Shown here in pieces: positions 34,996 through 46,987 of a stretch of DNA of 64,000 nucleotides. The notes under the pieces were generated by a model, which saw only the letters and a list, made by a program, of their open reading frames with translations, was not told the origin of the DNA and did not search any database. The stretch is from Labia minor. Lineage: Eukaryota > Arthropoda > Insecta > Dermaptera > Spongiphoridae. The position numbers and the translations under genes are program-made. Location of the stretch: assembly GCA_963082975.1 (NCBI GenBank), contig OY720350.1, positions 3,696,597-3,760,596 on the forward strand. Reading direction: 5' to 3'. Numbering within the stretch: position 1 is the first letter of the stretch; each line of letters opens with the position of its first letter.

Positions 34996-36141
34996 AGAAG
35001 AAGAATCGTCAATAGAATGATATACTATATTAGAATAATAATTATATGTTAATGTATGTATAGGTAGGTAAGTACTTATATGGTAATATTAAATTTTTTT
35101 TTTCAATTCTTTTACTAATATGATCAACACAATTTATTTATTTTTAAGAACCACCAGCAACATCGTTTCATTTGGTTGCTTTTTCATTTTGCTTTGAAGA
35201 AAGAAAAAAAAAAAAAGTCCTCTACCACTCCTTAAGGCTTACATCTTATGATCGAAATAAATTTATTTGGCCCGGTCGTTATCTAAGTTGGACCCTGAGG
35301 CTGTTCCTCGTTACGGATATGAAAAGGGCGGAATTAGTACTGCGGTCACGTCATAACACCCGGGAAACATAAATCTGCAGGATTAACCGCGAAACTCGGC
35401 GACACACACACACACACACACACAGATACATTTGAAGATGATAATGTTGATGATGTTGATGATGATGGTAGTGGTAGAGTGGTAGTGTGGTAGTGTGGTA
35501 GTTTCTTTTTGTCAACTTTAACCTTAACTAACCCTGGAAGAGAGAAAAAAGGAATAAGGGATGAATGGTGGTGGTGGTGTTGTCCTAATCACTCGTTCAA
35601 TAAAGGGAAAGGACATACATTCACTAACTAGTAATTGTAATGGAATACAACCCATATATATATATATATATATATATATTACTATAACAAATGAGCAAGG
35701 TATTTGTTTTTGTTCCTTTGTCAACCCACGTTGTTATATTTAATACTTAAAAGATAGAGAGAAACTAGAAGACTACATTATATAAATATATTTCTTCCAT
35801 CTTCAATAGATAGTGGAATTAAAACAAAATTTGTTAGTTGAGAAGAAACAAACAAAAATTTATTCCCTATACTATATATATATTTTAATGATATCCATGG
35901 TTTCTAGTACATATTTTTAAAAAAATCAAAATAATTTATTTTTATAAAAAAAAAAAAAAAAAAAAAAGTTAGAGTCAAATTTATATGATAAATTCTTTTT
36001 TGAAAATGTTAATTTATTATATATAAAAATATTAATTGAAAAAGTGATACATAATTTATTTATTTATTGAAAATTTAAGTAAATAAATGAATCAAATTCA
36101 ATAATTATTTATTGATTTATTATTTTATATGAGTCAAACAA
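34996..36141. other. Mixed AT-rich DNA with one GC-richer unique segment
   Basis: The segment 35215-35400 is non-repetitive and GC-richer (CCCGGTCGTTATC, CACCCGGGAAAC). It lies in a 66-codon frame but has no recognisable domain. A CA run at 35403-35424, TGATGATG repeats at about 35437-35470 and a TA run at 35654-35680 follow. Confidence 0.4.
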
Positions 36142-36722
36142 TTTTTACTAGATAGTTTTTGTGACCATGAAAATTTTCAATGTCGGGATTTTGATGTTTT
36201 TATACGTTTTGAAGGTTCCTGACTTATTTTCACTAAGGTCGAGAAAAATGTCTGTGTGTATGTATGTACGCAGAAACGGTTTGAACTAGAATCATAAAAT
36301 TTGGTATACGGGCATTATTCAAAATTCGTAGTTTCCTATCAACTTTTGAGAAATGTAACTCAACCGAAAGAGGGTCATTACCTACAACGTTTAGATATTT
36401 TTTCATCTAAACTGAGCGTAAAAATAAAGATATATGTTTGATAATTTTTCACATGATTAATAATTGTATAAAACTGCTATATCTAGAATTTCAGTTTGAT
36501 TGAATCACTGTAGGTACCAGAAATAATTTTTTAACACGACTGCAAATAACGCGCCAGCACGTGACGAGGTACCATCAACAACGAGTCAAACACATGCTGG
36601 TTTAATAAATATTATTTTTTAATTTTAATTTATAATTTTATTAATTAAATTTAATTTAAATATAATATATGTTATTTAATCCAATTCAAATTGCGAGATA
36701 GTCGAGTGGAGACACTCCAGCT
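36142..36722 (+). repeat. Family F1 Helentron-like repeat, near full length
   Basis: It runs from a degenerate TTTTTACTAGATAG start through TTTTGATGTTTTTATACGTT, a short GT/TATG microsatellite at 36250-36268, GAGGGTCATTACCTAC and GCACGTGACGAGG to TTGCGAGATAGTCGAGTGG and the intact GAGTGGAGACACTC hairpin. Confidence 0.85.
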
Positions 36723-37524
36723 TATTTATTATATATTAAAATATGTAGTAAAAAGTTAAAAAAAAATATTTTTTTTTCTTTTTGTTTTATTTTAATTAAA
36801 TGACCCTAAATTTTATTGGTTGTATAAGGCTCCGCATGGTGACGCTAGTTGTAATCGCGCAACCCCCACGGCTATCTTTGCCTTATTCAGTTGCGTCTCT
36901 GACTCAATTGGAGTCACTACGCGTATTTTGTGTTAAATTCGACTCAAATCCATCATTACAAACAAGCATAAACTTTTTCTAGTCCATTCACTATCTATCA
37001 ATCTATCAATCTAGATATCTAGATTAATCTACATATTTGGATTTATGGAAATCGATTTATGTAGATTGTGCAATACTTAATAATATAATATTAACATAAT
37101 AATAATAATAAAACAAACTGAAACCAATATCTAATAGTATTTATTTTCAGTATATATTAATTATCTTTTTATTAACCAATAATCAGTTCTTTCGCCAGAT
37201 AAATAAATAAATAAATAAATAAAAGATATTAGTGATTTTTCTGTGTTTTTTTTATTTATTATAAACATTTTTTTCACAGGTATTTTTTTTAAATAATAAT
37301 ATTAAAATATTAAAAATAATAATAATAATAAATATAATATAAACAAATAAAATTCGTGATGATTAGTGCAAGTGGGACTTAATAGACCACCATTATTCAT
37401 TCATATATACTTCGTCACAGGTAATAAAAATATTATAATTAAAAAATAATAAATAAATATATATATATAAATATAAATAAAATTTTTCATAGCTGTTTTT
37501 TTTTCTTATCTTTGTTCACATCTT
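36723..37524. other. AT-rich DNA with one unrecognised GC-richer segment
   Basis: 36820-36960 is GC-richer and non-repetitive, but no protein is recognised. It has AAAT repeats at about 37200-37222 and AAT near 37318-37330. Confidence 0.4.
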
Positions 37525-38030
37525 AAATCTCGCCAGAGATAGTATTGCGTTCACGAAAATTTTCGATGTCGAAATTTTGATGTTTTTATACGTTTTCAAG
37601 GTTCCTGAATCATTTTCATTAAGGTTGAGAAAAATGTCTATCTGTGTGTGTGTGTATGTATGTAAACAAGATTACGCAAAAACGGTTCGTGTTAGAATCA
37701 TGAAATTTGGTATAAGGGCATTATTCAAAATTTGTAGTTTTGTATCAACTTTTGAGAAATGAAGCTCATCCGGAAGTGGGTCATTACCTTCCACGTTTTG
37801 ATTTTTTTTCCTCTAAACTGACGTAAAAATAAAGATATATGTTTGATAGTTTATCACATGCTTAAAAATTGTATAAAACTGCTATATATAGAATTTCAGC
37901 TTGATTGAATCGCTGATTATTTATTAATTTTAATTTATAATTAATAATTAATTTAATTTAATTTAAATATAATATATGTTAATTAATCCAATTCAAATAT
38001 GCGAGATAGTCGAGTGGAGACACTCCAGCT
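37525..38030 (+). repeat. Family F1 Helentron-like repeat, full length
   Basis: The 5' end has ATCTCGCCAGAGAT, a palindrome. The GT/TATG microsatellite is at 37641-37662. The 3' end has GCGAGATAGTCGAGTGG, then the GAGTGGAGACACTC hairpin and CAGCTTTTTTTT. Together with 63160-63300 it best defines the family ends. Confidence 0.88.
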
Positions 38031-38287
38031 TTTTTTTTTTTACTTAATATTCACACATGGTCCTAACTATATTTGTATATTATATACATTTATTTATTTT
38101 AAATTCATATAATTTATCGAAAAGTATAATTGTAAAATTTATAAAAAACAAACTTTAACAACTCAACCCAAAATTTTTAAAAAGGGATTTTTTTTTAAAG
38201 AAATCCTTTTTTATTTGTTTATTTTTGAGAATTAAATTAAATTAATTATAAATAATTTTTAAAATATTATTTGAGTGTAATCTAAAT
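38031..38287. other. AT-rich DNA, no gene seen
   Basis: Poly-T and poly-A runs only. Confidence 0.5.
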
Positions 38288-38415
38288 GTATCCTCTGACT
38301 TTTTTGCACATCGTACAAAAGGATAGCGTCTATCATGTGGGTTGCCTCTTAAGCGGGGTAAAGGTGTTCTATGATCAGTAATCATCACACCATTACTCTT
38401 GATTTTCTTAATAGG
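38288..38415 (-). repeat. SINE family A, 3' fragment
   Basis: Matches the tail half of the SINE in reverse orientation: CCTCTGACTTTTTTGCAC, then a diverged GCGTCTATCATG and CTATGATCAGTA. The tRNA-like head is missing. Confidence 0.65.
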
Positions 38416-38930
38416 AATTTAAATGTATCAAATTACTTATATATATTAAAAGAGAAAATTGAATAATAATATTTATATATATTTTTTCATTGCCTTTGGC
38501 TATTTCTATTTAAATAATATAACTCGTAAATTTAATATAAGTATAATATATTAATTTTTTTATTCTTTTCTTTCTTTTCTTTTGACCTATAACTTAGTAG
38601 CTACCTTTATTTTTTTGTTTTTGTTTTTAACTCTTAGAAAATATTTAAAATTTAACATAATCTATATATATATATACGGATATAATAATAATATTGTAAT
38701 TTAATTTTTTTTTTGAAAAAAAAAGAAAATTACTAAAGAGATAAAAACAAAGAGAGCAAGAAATAGATAGATAGATAGATAGATAGGTGAATGGTTTTAG
38801 GGCATAATTAAAATAAAGTTTGAAGAAGAATAAAAATTTATAAGAAATTAAACTTAATTATTTTAATCTCTATTATATAAAGAATTTTCATTTTTTGATA
38901 AAATTATTATTTAAAATAAAAACAAAAAAT
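38416..38930. other. AT-rich DNA with GATA microsatellite
   Basis: A GATA run at about 38765-38786. No gene. Confidence 0.5.
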
Positions 38931-39349
38931 CTGGAGTCTCTCCACTCGACTATCTCGCAAATTTGAATTGGATTAAATAACATAATATATTATATTTAAA
39001 TTAAATTTAATTAATTATAAATTATAAATTAAAATTAATAAATAATATTTATTAAACCAGCGCGTATTTGGCTCTTTGTTGATGGCACTACGTCACGTGC
39101 TGGCGTGTGATGTGCTGCCGTGTTAAAAAATTAATTCTGTTACTTTCATCGATTCAATCAAGCTGAAATTCTATATAAAGGAGTTTTATAGAATTTTTAA
39201 TCATGTGATAAACTATGAAAAATATATATATTTATTTTCACGGTCAGTTTAGAGGAAAAAATATGAAAACGTGGTAGGTAATGGTCCTCTTCCGGATGAG
39301 CTACATTTCTCATGATTTGATAGAATACTACGAATTTTGAATAATGCTG
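38931..39349 (-). repeat. Family F1 Helentron-like repeat, truncated
   Basis: The hairpin end starts at 38931 (CTGGAGTCTCTCCACTCG), with ACTATCTCGC next to it. The copy breaks off after ACGAATTTTGAATAATGC at about 39345, before the microsatellite. DNA after the break (39350-39430) resembles family F5 in reverse. Confidence 0.78.
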
Positions 39350-40185
39350 CTCTTCTTAGAGGAATTTCATATTACAAAAATACAAATATATATATCATTT
39401 TTGCTAGTATAATAAGATATATATATAGATATATATGGAGAGGGTCTAAGGCCCTCATGACTTGATCACTTATAAATAATTAAATTTAATGTAATAATCT
39501 AATTAAAAACTTAGTCTATAAAATATCATAATATATAATCTGTAACAACATAATATAAAATAAAAAATTGTTTCTAATCGAATTGTAAAAGAAAATATGT
39601 ATTCATTTATAAATTATATATATATAAATATATAAATATATAGATTATCTTTTTCTAATGAAAAACATACCTTCAATTATTTTCTTTATCAATTAAATTA
39701 TTAATGTATAAAAAATCAATGATATCATTTATTTTATAAATGCAGGAAGCAAACGGGCACATCCAGAATAATTCGATTGTTTATAGGATTGCATTGAAAA
39801 GCGATAAGCGACTCGGCCAATTCTTTGAAAAAGCATATTAAAATATTAAAATAAATTAAAAGAATTTAGTATTCATTGAACTGTGGCTAAGAAAAGACGC
39901 CAAAAATGGCTGAGTGAACGTTCTAAAAGGTAATTAACAACTGTTCTATTGTATTTACCCACTAATAATGCCTTTTTAATTAAAAATATATTATTGTAAT
40001 TAATCATAGTAATAAACATCCTCTATGAATATAATAATTTATTAATTATGATTTTAATATTATTTTTCATATTCATAAACTCGTATAGTTATATAAATAT
40101 TACTATATACTTCAATTACCTTTTACAAGGTGAATTACAAATGATTTGTCTTTCATATTCTTTGAATAATGAAGGAAAAAATAAG
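39350..40185. other. AT-rich DNA, F5-like piece, no gene
   Basis: 39352-39430 shares TTTTTGCTAGTATAATAAG-type sequence with family F5 in reverse orientation. The rest is AT-rich with no coding signal. Confidence 0.45.
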
Positions 40186-40756
40186 CTGGAGTGTCTCCAC
40201 TCGCAATTTGAATTGGATTAAATAACATAATATATTATATTTAAATTAAATTTAATTAATTATAAATTATAAATTAAAATTAATAAATAATATTTATTAA
40301 TCAGCCCATGTTTGGCTCTTTGTTGATAGCACCACATCACGTGCTTGCGCGTGATTTGCAGTGTTAAAAATTAATTCCGGTACTTTCAATGATTCAATCA
40401 AGCTGAAATTCTATATATAGCAGTTTTATACAATTATTAATTTTGTGAAAAATTATCAAACATATATCTTTATTTTTACCGTCACTTTAGAAGAAAGAAA
40501 AATCAAAACGTAGGTAATGACCCTCTTCCGGTTGAGCTACATTTCTCAAAAGTTGATAGAAAACTATGAATTTTGAATAATGCCCATGTACCATATTTCA
40601 TTATTCTAGCTCAAACCGTTTTTGCGAAATCTTGTCCACATAAACACATACATACACACACACAGACATTTTTTTCAACCTTAGTGAAAATGATTAAGGA
40701 ACTTTCAAAACGTAAAAAACATCAAAATTTCGACATCGCAAGGCGAGATAGTAAAA
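40186..40756 (-). repeat. Family F1 Helentron-like repeat, full span
   Basis: Runs from CTGGAGTGTCTCCACTCG at 40186 to GGCGAGATAGTA near 40753. The hairpin-side subterminal repeat has been deleted: CACTCG is followed directly by CAATTTG. The CA microsatellite lies at about 40642-40664. Confidence 0.8.
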
Positions 40757-42079
40757 ACATTATTTTATAATTGTAACGATCATAATCTAATCTAAAGTAA
40801 ACATTAAATTTTTAACATTTAAATTTTTGTTATTCTGGTCACAACAAATAAATTTAGATAAGTATATTTTCCAATAGAAGAAAAAAAATAAAAGAAAATT
40901 AAAAATTATATCTTTGATTATTTGATCCAACTTTGAAGTGAATTTAAATTTGATTTGAATTTTTTTTATTCTTCTTTGGATTCTTTTTGTTTGTTCATTT
41001 TTGTTAGATTATCAAATATGGAAATTAATTTTTTATTATTATAGTCAAAAGTGAATATCGTTTATTACTTTCTTTGATAATTCAAATAAAAGAAAATAAA
41101 CGATGGTAAAAATCTCATTCGATTATAGAAAAATAAAAATGAAATAATTTTAAAGGGAGCAATCTATCTCTAAATGAACAAAATAAACATACAAAAATTA
41201 CTGAACAAAAAGATTGAATAATAACCAATTTTATAAATTTTTTTTTATATTTGCACTTTCTTTTTCAATCAAACAATCAATCTATCAGAATAGTATGCTG
41301 TATGTTTTATAAGCAGCATCGTTTCGATTTCATAACCTATAAATAAGTACCATACATTTGACATGTTTGTGTTTAAACGATGCTGTTTATTTGACTTAGT
41401 CATCAAATCATAATAACAATTAAAAAAATCATAGTAAATATAAATTAAAGCACAACTTCACAACTTGAACATCAACACAGTACGTACACTCAGACAATCT
41501 ATAAATACTCTCAAAGCAACAGGTTTGTGTATCAACCCATAACAGTACAAGTCTACTAATAACAACACAATAATAATGAAAACATGTTATATGTAAATTG
41601 TAATTCGTTTATATATACTACCATTTTCTAAAATATTTATTAATTCTTCTGAAACGTCCTGTACATGTACCAACCATCTTATTAAATTAAATTTTTTAGA
41701 AACAATTTAAATCTCTCTAATAAAAATAAATATTATTTTTTTATAATTAATTATCTAATATTAATATAATTTAAATTAAAAATTGTAAGATATATTTAAT
41801 AGTAATAAAAGTTTTATATAATTAAATTATATCATTAAATTAATTAATTAAAAAATATCCAATAATTTAATTATTTAATTATTAATTTGATATATGTATA
41901 TTATATATATATAAGTGCATATATATTATATACATAATTCTATTATAGGTACACATACTCTACGTATAAATAATTTTTATATTTTGCATATTCATACCTA
42001 CAATGTACCAAGAAGAATTTGCTTTTCATATTGTTTTTACAATTTAATTTTACATTAACATTTTTAAACAAAATAAGGG
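40757..42079. other. AT-rich DNA, small inverted repeat, no gene
   Basis: A 12-base inverted repeat (GCAGCATCGTTT at about 41313 and AAACGATGCTG at about 41376) surrounds about 50 bases. The pairing does not extend, so it is not a convincing microRNA precursor. The rest is AT-rich. Confidence 0.45.
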
Positions 42080-42914
42080 AGAGGTGTGATCAAAAGAAAA
42101 GGTGAATTTTTAATTATTTCGAAAAGTATTTATTTATTCATTCATCAATATTCATTTTGTCCCCTTCAAAGTAATTCCTCTCAGATATAATGCATTTATG
42201 TGCCAGCGCTTTTCGGGATGGTCATCAGCTTGTTTTTCCAATCCGACTTTATCTCATCCATTGTAACAAAACGCTTTTCTTTCATTGGTCTCTTCAGTTT
42301 TGGGAATAGAAAAAATGTAGCAGGGGGCCAAATCTGGTGAATTCGATAGTTGAGGCATGATTGTGGTGTTGTTGTTTTTGGCCAAAAAATCACGAACAAG
42401 CAATGATGTGAGAACTGGTGCATTATTGTGATGGGGAATCCATGATTTGTTTTACCACAATTCCGATCGTTGGAGCCGTATTGCATCACGCAAACGTTGC
42501 ATAACTTATTTGTAATATTCCTTATTAACAGTACGACATGTTGGCAAGAACAAGAACTCATGATCCACCACGCCATTGTAATCGAAGAAAACAGTGAGCA
42601 AAACCTCATTGTCATCAACATCTTCTTGGCCATCCGTAAAGTGCTTGTACCACTTTTTTGAGACAAAAAAAGACTCGCTGAATGCCATAGTCAACATTTT
42701 ACGTGCGTTGGAGCATTTATTTAATTTTAACGCAAGATTTAATACAGATTCATTAAAAAATCGAAGTACACATATAAACAGTTGTCAAATGGCTGATAAT
42801 GTCAACATATGAGAAACATATGTGAAACAACATAACAAGAAAAAAAAATTCGATAATCGAATGTACACAGCCCACGAAAATTCAAAATTCACCTTTTCTT
42901 TTGAACAGACCTCG
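42080..42914 (-). mobile_element. Mariner element, internally deleted
   Basis: The inverted ends are GAGGTGTGATCAAAAGAAAA at the left, and at the right the complement of a TTTTCTTTTGAACAGACCTC end. The inside contains broken transposase on the minus strand. It is about 835 bp, against about 1.3 kb for a complete mariner. Confidence 0.88.
42160..42700 (-). pseudogene. Mariner transposase pseudogene (SETMAR-type)
   Basis: Minus-strand reading gives MAFSESFFVSKKWYKHFTDGQ-like sequence from the N-terminal part, then, in other frames, EVLLTVFFDYNGVVDHEFL (the segment with the first catalytic Asp, normally FFDxxG), a cut-down central part, HCLFVIFWPKTT and FFLFPKLKRPMKEKRF near the C-terminus. The helix-turn-helix region is largely deleted and at least two frame breaks occur. 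This reads like the same family as 24543-24950. It cannot make an active enzyme. Confidence 0.85.
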
Positions 42915-43257
42915 TATGTTCATATAATTTGAAATTTCGATTTCAATGAATAAATACTTATTAGTTGATTAGGAATATTTCATTTTACACATTAAAACCG
43001 ATTTTTTGATTTATCAAAGGATATTTATTAGGATTTCTTGTCTGATCTATACTCAAGTTTTTTTTGACTGTTTAATTTTATCATTTATCATTTGTTACAA
43101 TTTTCATGCAAAATTTTGTTTCCTCTCTTCTTTTATTTTTTCCACTATTAGATTTCTAATTGTAAGTTATAAATTCATAAATAATTTATAAAAATAAACT
43201 TTATAGCTTCAATTATAAATATATTTGAATGATATCTTCTTTTATATAAAATAAAAA
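42915..43257. other. AT-rich DNA; includes target site of SINE
   Basis: No gene. 43241-43257 is the left copy of the SINE target duplication. Confidence 0.5.
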
Positions 43258-43535
43258 AAACAAAAAAACCTCTGACGCAAGGACAACGCCTATCAAGCCG
43301 GTTCTATCAATGAGGTGTCCTATGATCAGTAGAACGAGTCCTCTCCACCTTTACATTGATTTTCTAGATCGGACTCGCTATCAAGTAGCTTTTCCCCAAG
43401 GTTGTTCCCGGAGACTGGGTTGACTCCGTCCCATAGACCCCAGGTAGGGAAATTCCCTTGCCAGGCCCGGGACTTAAACCCGGGACCATGTGAATGGGAG
43501 GCAGGTTCTCTACCCACACACCCAACGGCGCCTTC
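43258..43535 (-). repeat. SINE family A copy with 17-bp target duplication
   Basis: On the minus strand it starts GAAGGCGCCGTTGGGTG, has B-box-like GGTTTAAGTCCC and ends in T/GT-rich sequence. The flanks TTTATATAAAATAAAAA at 43241-43257 and 43536-43552 are identical 17-bp repeats, showing target-primed retrotransposition. A frame of 87 codons on the plus strand is a by-product. Confidence 0.88.
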
Positions 43536-43951
43536 TTTATATAAAATAAAAATGATAATACATTTTATTAATTATATTCATCATTATTCTTACATCACCT
43601 TCTTATCTTCAATCTTCTTCTTGTCCTATTTATTTCTCTTTATACGTAAAACGGAAATGATATGAATATTAAATAAAAAATTAGATAAAAAAAAAGTTGA
43701 AAGCTTTTTTTTCATCTCCTATCTAATTTTAAAAGACTTGAGAGATTGAACGTTTGTTAATTTTTTTTCTTTTTCTCACTCTTCTCTTTTTCTTTTCTAT
43801 TTTAATTAAAACATCTTCAGGTTATCTTTCAAAAAAAAAAAAATGGGCATTAGAATTAAAAATAATTTAATTTTTTTTTTTCATATCTAACAAATTAAAA
43901 ACAAATTTAAATTTACTATTATAAAATTAAGAAAATTTATATTGATATATA
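43536..43951. other. AT-rich DNA, no gene seen
   Basis: T-rich and A-rich runs only. Confidence 0.5.
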
Positions 43952-44373
43952 CGAGGATGAGGTGAAAAGTTTCCGGCCTGACCAAGAAAATCAATGTTTT
44001 TAATTTTTTTTTGTTTTTGCTTTCTTTTTCAACATTCAAGATAGCTGAGACGTGTACGATGTCAGCTGATCGTGTGCGAAATATTTTGCACAAACATTTG
44101 AATATGGAAAGCTGTGTGCAACGTGGTTGAGGCGTTTGCTAACAACTGCTTCGAAAAATCATTTCTACCGACAATTTGGCGGTGTAGGCGAAATCCAAAC
44201 GAATTTTTGCATCGATTCATAACTGTTGATGAGACTTAAATTAAATTAAATTAATTAGAAAACCTTTATGAGAAATGTATCAGTGTTGATGTTGAAAAAT
44301 AAATAAATAAATATAAAAAAATTTAAAAACATCGTTTTTCTTGGCCAGGCCGGAAACTTTTCACCCCACTACC
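43952..44373 (+). mobile_element. Mariner-like MITE, second copy
   Basis: The left end CGAGGATGAGGTGAAAAGTT and the right end (CCGGAAACTTTTCACCCCAC) are inverted copies, flanked by TA-rich DNA. The inside matches 7249-7666 in reverse orientation, including the helix-turn-helix remnant (GAGACGTGTACGATGTCAGC). The outermost right bases have decayed. Confidence 0.8.
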
Positions 44374-44840
44374 ATATAAAATATATATAAAGAAATAATT
44401 AATAAATTCCAAATAATATTTATATGTGTGTAAAGGGAATTATATGTGTAAGTGAACCTAATAGAGTTTAACAATAGTTAAAGTTAGATATTTCATATGT
44501 AAAAGTAATGAAAAAATTATGTCATTTTGATAATTCTATAAAAAATATTATATAGTAAAATTACATATATGTAATAAAATAATATACAGTAATACCCCGT
44601 TTAACGCGGGGGATAAGTTCCATCAAAAGAGAGCGTAATGCGAAACAGAGCTAAACGAGGCTATTTTAACATGTAAATAATGGGGTTAGGGGAAGATGGA
44701 TAGAAAATTGGTTAGGTGTTAAATTTAATAATTCTGTTTTTTTTTTAATAAAAATAAAACCAAACATTTATTTCTTACAAAAATAAAAACAATATAAACG
44801 AAAATATAAATAAAATTCTAAGTCAGACAAATCATTCAGT

Positions 44841-45245
44841 CTATTCTGTGTTTCTAATTTTCTGCCTTTTTATCAAGAAGGCATCTAATGTAGTTTGCGT
44901 TTTCCTTGTGCGTTCTGTTAGAAGTTGTTGATAAGTGGATAAAGCATCTATAACACCTCGTCTTGCTTTTGAACTCGTGTCAAAATTTTCAACAAATTGG
45001 TCCATAATTTCAGTTATAGTGGTCAAACTGCTTTTTACAAACGCCATCGAAAGTTCTTTTTGCTCTTCTTCGGAATCATTACTATTAATATTTTTGTTTT
45101 CTTCTTGCTCAGTTAATTCCTTGAGCTCATCATTAGAAAGACTAGCTGCTGTTTCTTGAACTATCTCTTCGACGTCTTTCACATTTACCTCATCTAAACC
45201 GGTTTGTTTCGCTAATTCCACTATTTCTTCCAAAATTTTATTCAT
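44841..45245 (-). pseudogene. Tigger transposase C-terminal fragment
   Basis: A 134-codon minus-strand frame. It is acidic and helical in the manner of the C-terminus of Tigger/pogo transposases, and ends KTQTTLDAFLIKRQKIRNTE, a PIP-box-like QTTLDAF followed by a basic tail. The MNKILEEIVELAKQ start is internal to the parent protein; sequence reading KSEDIGHSVD lies just upstream in the same frame. The DDE catalytic domain is absent. Confidence 0.85.
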
Positions 45246-45277
45246 ATCGACGGAGTGTCCAATGTCTTCACTCTTAC

Positions 45278-45487
45278 TTAAATCTGGCCAAATGTTGCAG
45301 TTGCCGATGAGAGTATCTTTTCTTTATTCTTAAGAATTGTTCTTATTGTTGAAGTTGCCAAATTCAATGTAACACTAAATTGAGATTGACGTTCACCAGA
45401 ATCTAATCTTCTAATCACTTGCATTTTAGTTTCCAGTGAAATGCTTTTTCTGGTTGCTTTCTTTTCTTGTTTTTCGTTATCATCCAT
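45278..45487 (-). pseudogene. Tigger transposase N-terminal fragment
   Basis: A 69-codon minus-strand frame beginning MDDNEKQEKKATRKSISLE, with KMQVIRRLDSGERQSQ and LATSTIRTILKNKEKILSSA, the psq/CENP-B-type helix-turn-helix that binds the transposon ends. It stops after FGQI at the deletion joint, near 45282-45290. The start is supported by a normal ATG and position inside the element. The original full protein was probably about 500 residues or more. Confidence 0.85.
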
Positions 45488-45739
45488 GTTAAAAACTAAA
45501 GATCATAATATTTTTCACTGTATCAATCGTTATACATATTATATAAATTTATACTTACAATAATGTCACCAAATGTTTCAAATAATAAAATTGCGTTCGC
45601 ACAGCACCGTACCAAACAAAAAACACAACTACACTGTTTGGAAAACCTAGCGCTGCGAACGATTTCGGGGAATCCCCGGGTTCAAGAGCGCTAAACCGAA
45701 ACAGCGCTAACCGAGACAGCGTTAAGCGGGGTCTTACTG

Positions 45740-46523
45740 TATTCAAATATCGATATATTTTACTTTTATTCTACTTTTCTTTTTCTAGTAGTAGTAGTAT
45801 TGTTAAGCATTTAGAATCATTATATGTACTTAGTTATTTATCTAATTATAACAGAAATTGTAATTATGGTTTTACTTTATTACTTTATATATTATCATTT
45901 GTGTAATTTAATTTTTTCATTATTTCATTTAATTGAATTTTAATATATATATATATAATATTATATGAGTATATATTGAAATATAATTTATTTTATTTAC
46001 TATATGATTACATATAAAATAATATATAAAATTAATTCTTATTATTTAATGAAAATAAATAAATTATATTTATCAATTCGTGATGCGATTTCAAGGTGCA
46101 AATATATTACGTATCGTATATTAATCTGACAGAAAATTTATTTCAAGGTGCAAATATATTACGTATCGTATATTAATCTGACAGAAAATTTAGCCGTTTA
46201 AAAAGTCTAAAAATTTAAAAAGTAAAGTTGTAATCTTAGAATTATATAATCTATTCTTGAAATTTATAGAAAGAGAATTTTTCATATATTGGATAAATCA
46301 GTGATTTGTAAAGTGCTGCAGCGATCCAGGGGGGCGGTGATAGCCACAGATGCATTTTGGGAAAATGATTACTATTAGTATATTAGTTTTCTATTCTGAG
46401 ATCAACAAATAGATCTTACATAATTTCAATGTTTCTAATTTACACCTTTATTTAGAATATTTTGCCAATAGGTACATTTATCTTTCTGTTTAATTGTTTT
46501 TAAAGTTAAATAAGTTGGTTGAC
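45740..46523. other. AT-rich DNA with a 52-bp tandem duplication
   Basis: No gene. The 52-bp unit at 46089-46140 is repeated at 46141-46192. A GTA/TAGTAG patch lies at about 45787-45799. Confidence 0.5.
46089..46192. repeat. Perfect 52-bp tandem duplication
   Basis: Two adjacent copies starting TTTCAAGGTGCAAATATATT with no differences seen. Identity suggests a recent slippage or repair event, or an assembly artefact. Confidence 0.85.
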
Positions 46524-46850
46524 CTGTGGCCTGGCACAGAACCGACCGACCGCCGGTTTGAAATAAATCAATTTCCAGCTACAGAAACAATTTCAAATAA
46601 TTTGAATATGTATCTATTAATGCGATAAAAAACAGATAGGCATATAACATAAATATTTTTAATTTTATTTTATTTATAAAATATATAAGGAGGCGCTGGC
46701 GGTGACGTCATGAAGGGCTGGGTGACGTCCTACAATTTTAAATTAAGAAAAAATTAATGAAGATGATTTTTCCCGAGGATAAAACCAATACAACGTGCAT
46801 GATTCATGGAGATGTGTAAAAAAATCTTACTATCTTCGGACGGTAAAAAT
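46524..46850 (-). repeat. Family F3 Helentron-like repeat, complete with 3' hairpin
   Basis: On the minus strand the 5' end is near 46850 (TTTTTACCGTCCGAAGATAG), and the 3' end has CGGTCGGTCGGT followed by the CTGTG/CACAG hairpin at 46524-46539. TGACGTCA-type blocks lie at about 46703-46728. This copy and 55401-55605 show the hairpin that is degenerate in 23431-24045. Confidence 0.78.
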
Positions 46851-46987
46851 GTTAATTCCCATTGTTTTTTGTTATTATTTGTTTGGTATTTATTATACTA
46901 GTTTATTATATTTACGAAATCTTAAAAAAAAAACAAAATTTCTTTTAATAACATAAATTTTTTTTGTTTTGTTTTATTCTGTTCTAG

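Larger units (their letters stand above)
44587..45739 (-). mobile_element. Tigger/pogo-like element, internally deleted
   Basis: The ends CAGTAATACCCCGTTTAACG and (reverse complement) CAGTAAGACCCCGCTTAACG are inverted repeats of over 20 bp with TA on both sides. Two frames on the minus strand are the two ends of a Tigger-type transposase, with the middle missing. Confidence 0.9.

Noticed and set aside
35172..35372. 66-codon frame over a GC-richer segment
   Set aside because: No domain, no splice sites in register, and the first part is A-rich low complexity.
41311..41392. Possible microRNA hairpin
   Set aside because: Only about 12 bases pair and the loop is about 50 bases; no extended stem.
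43402..43665. 87-codon plus-strand frame
   Set aside because: Runs through a SINE copy; the same sequence in other copies is interrupted.
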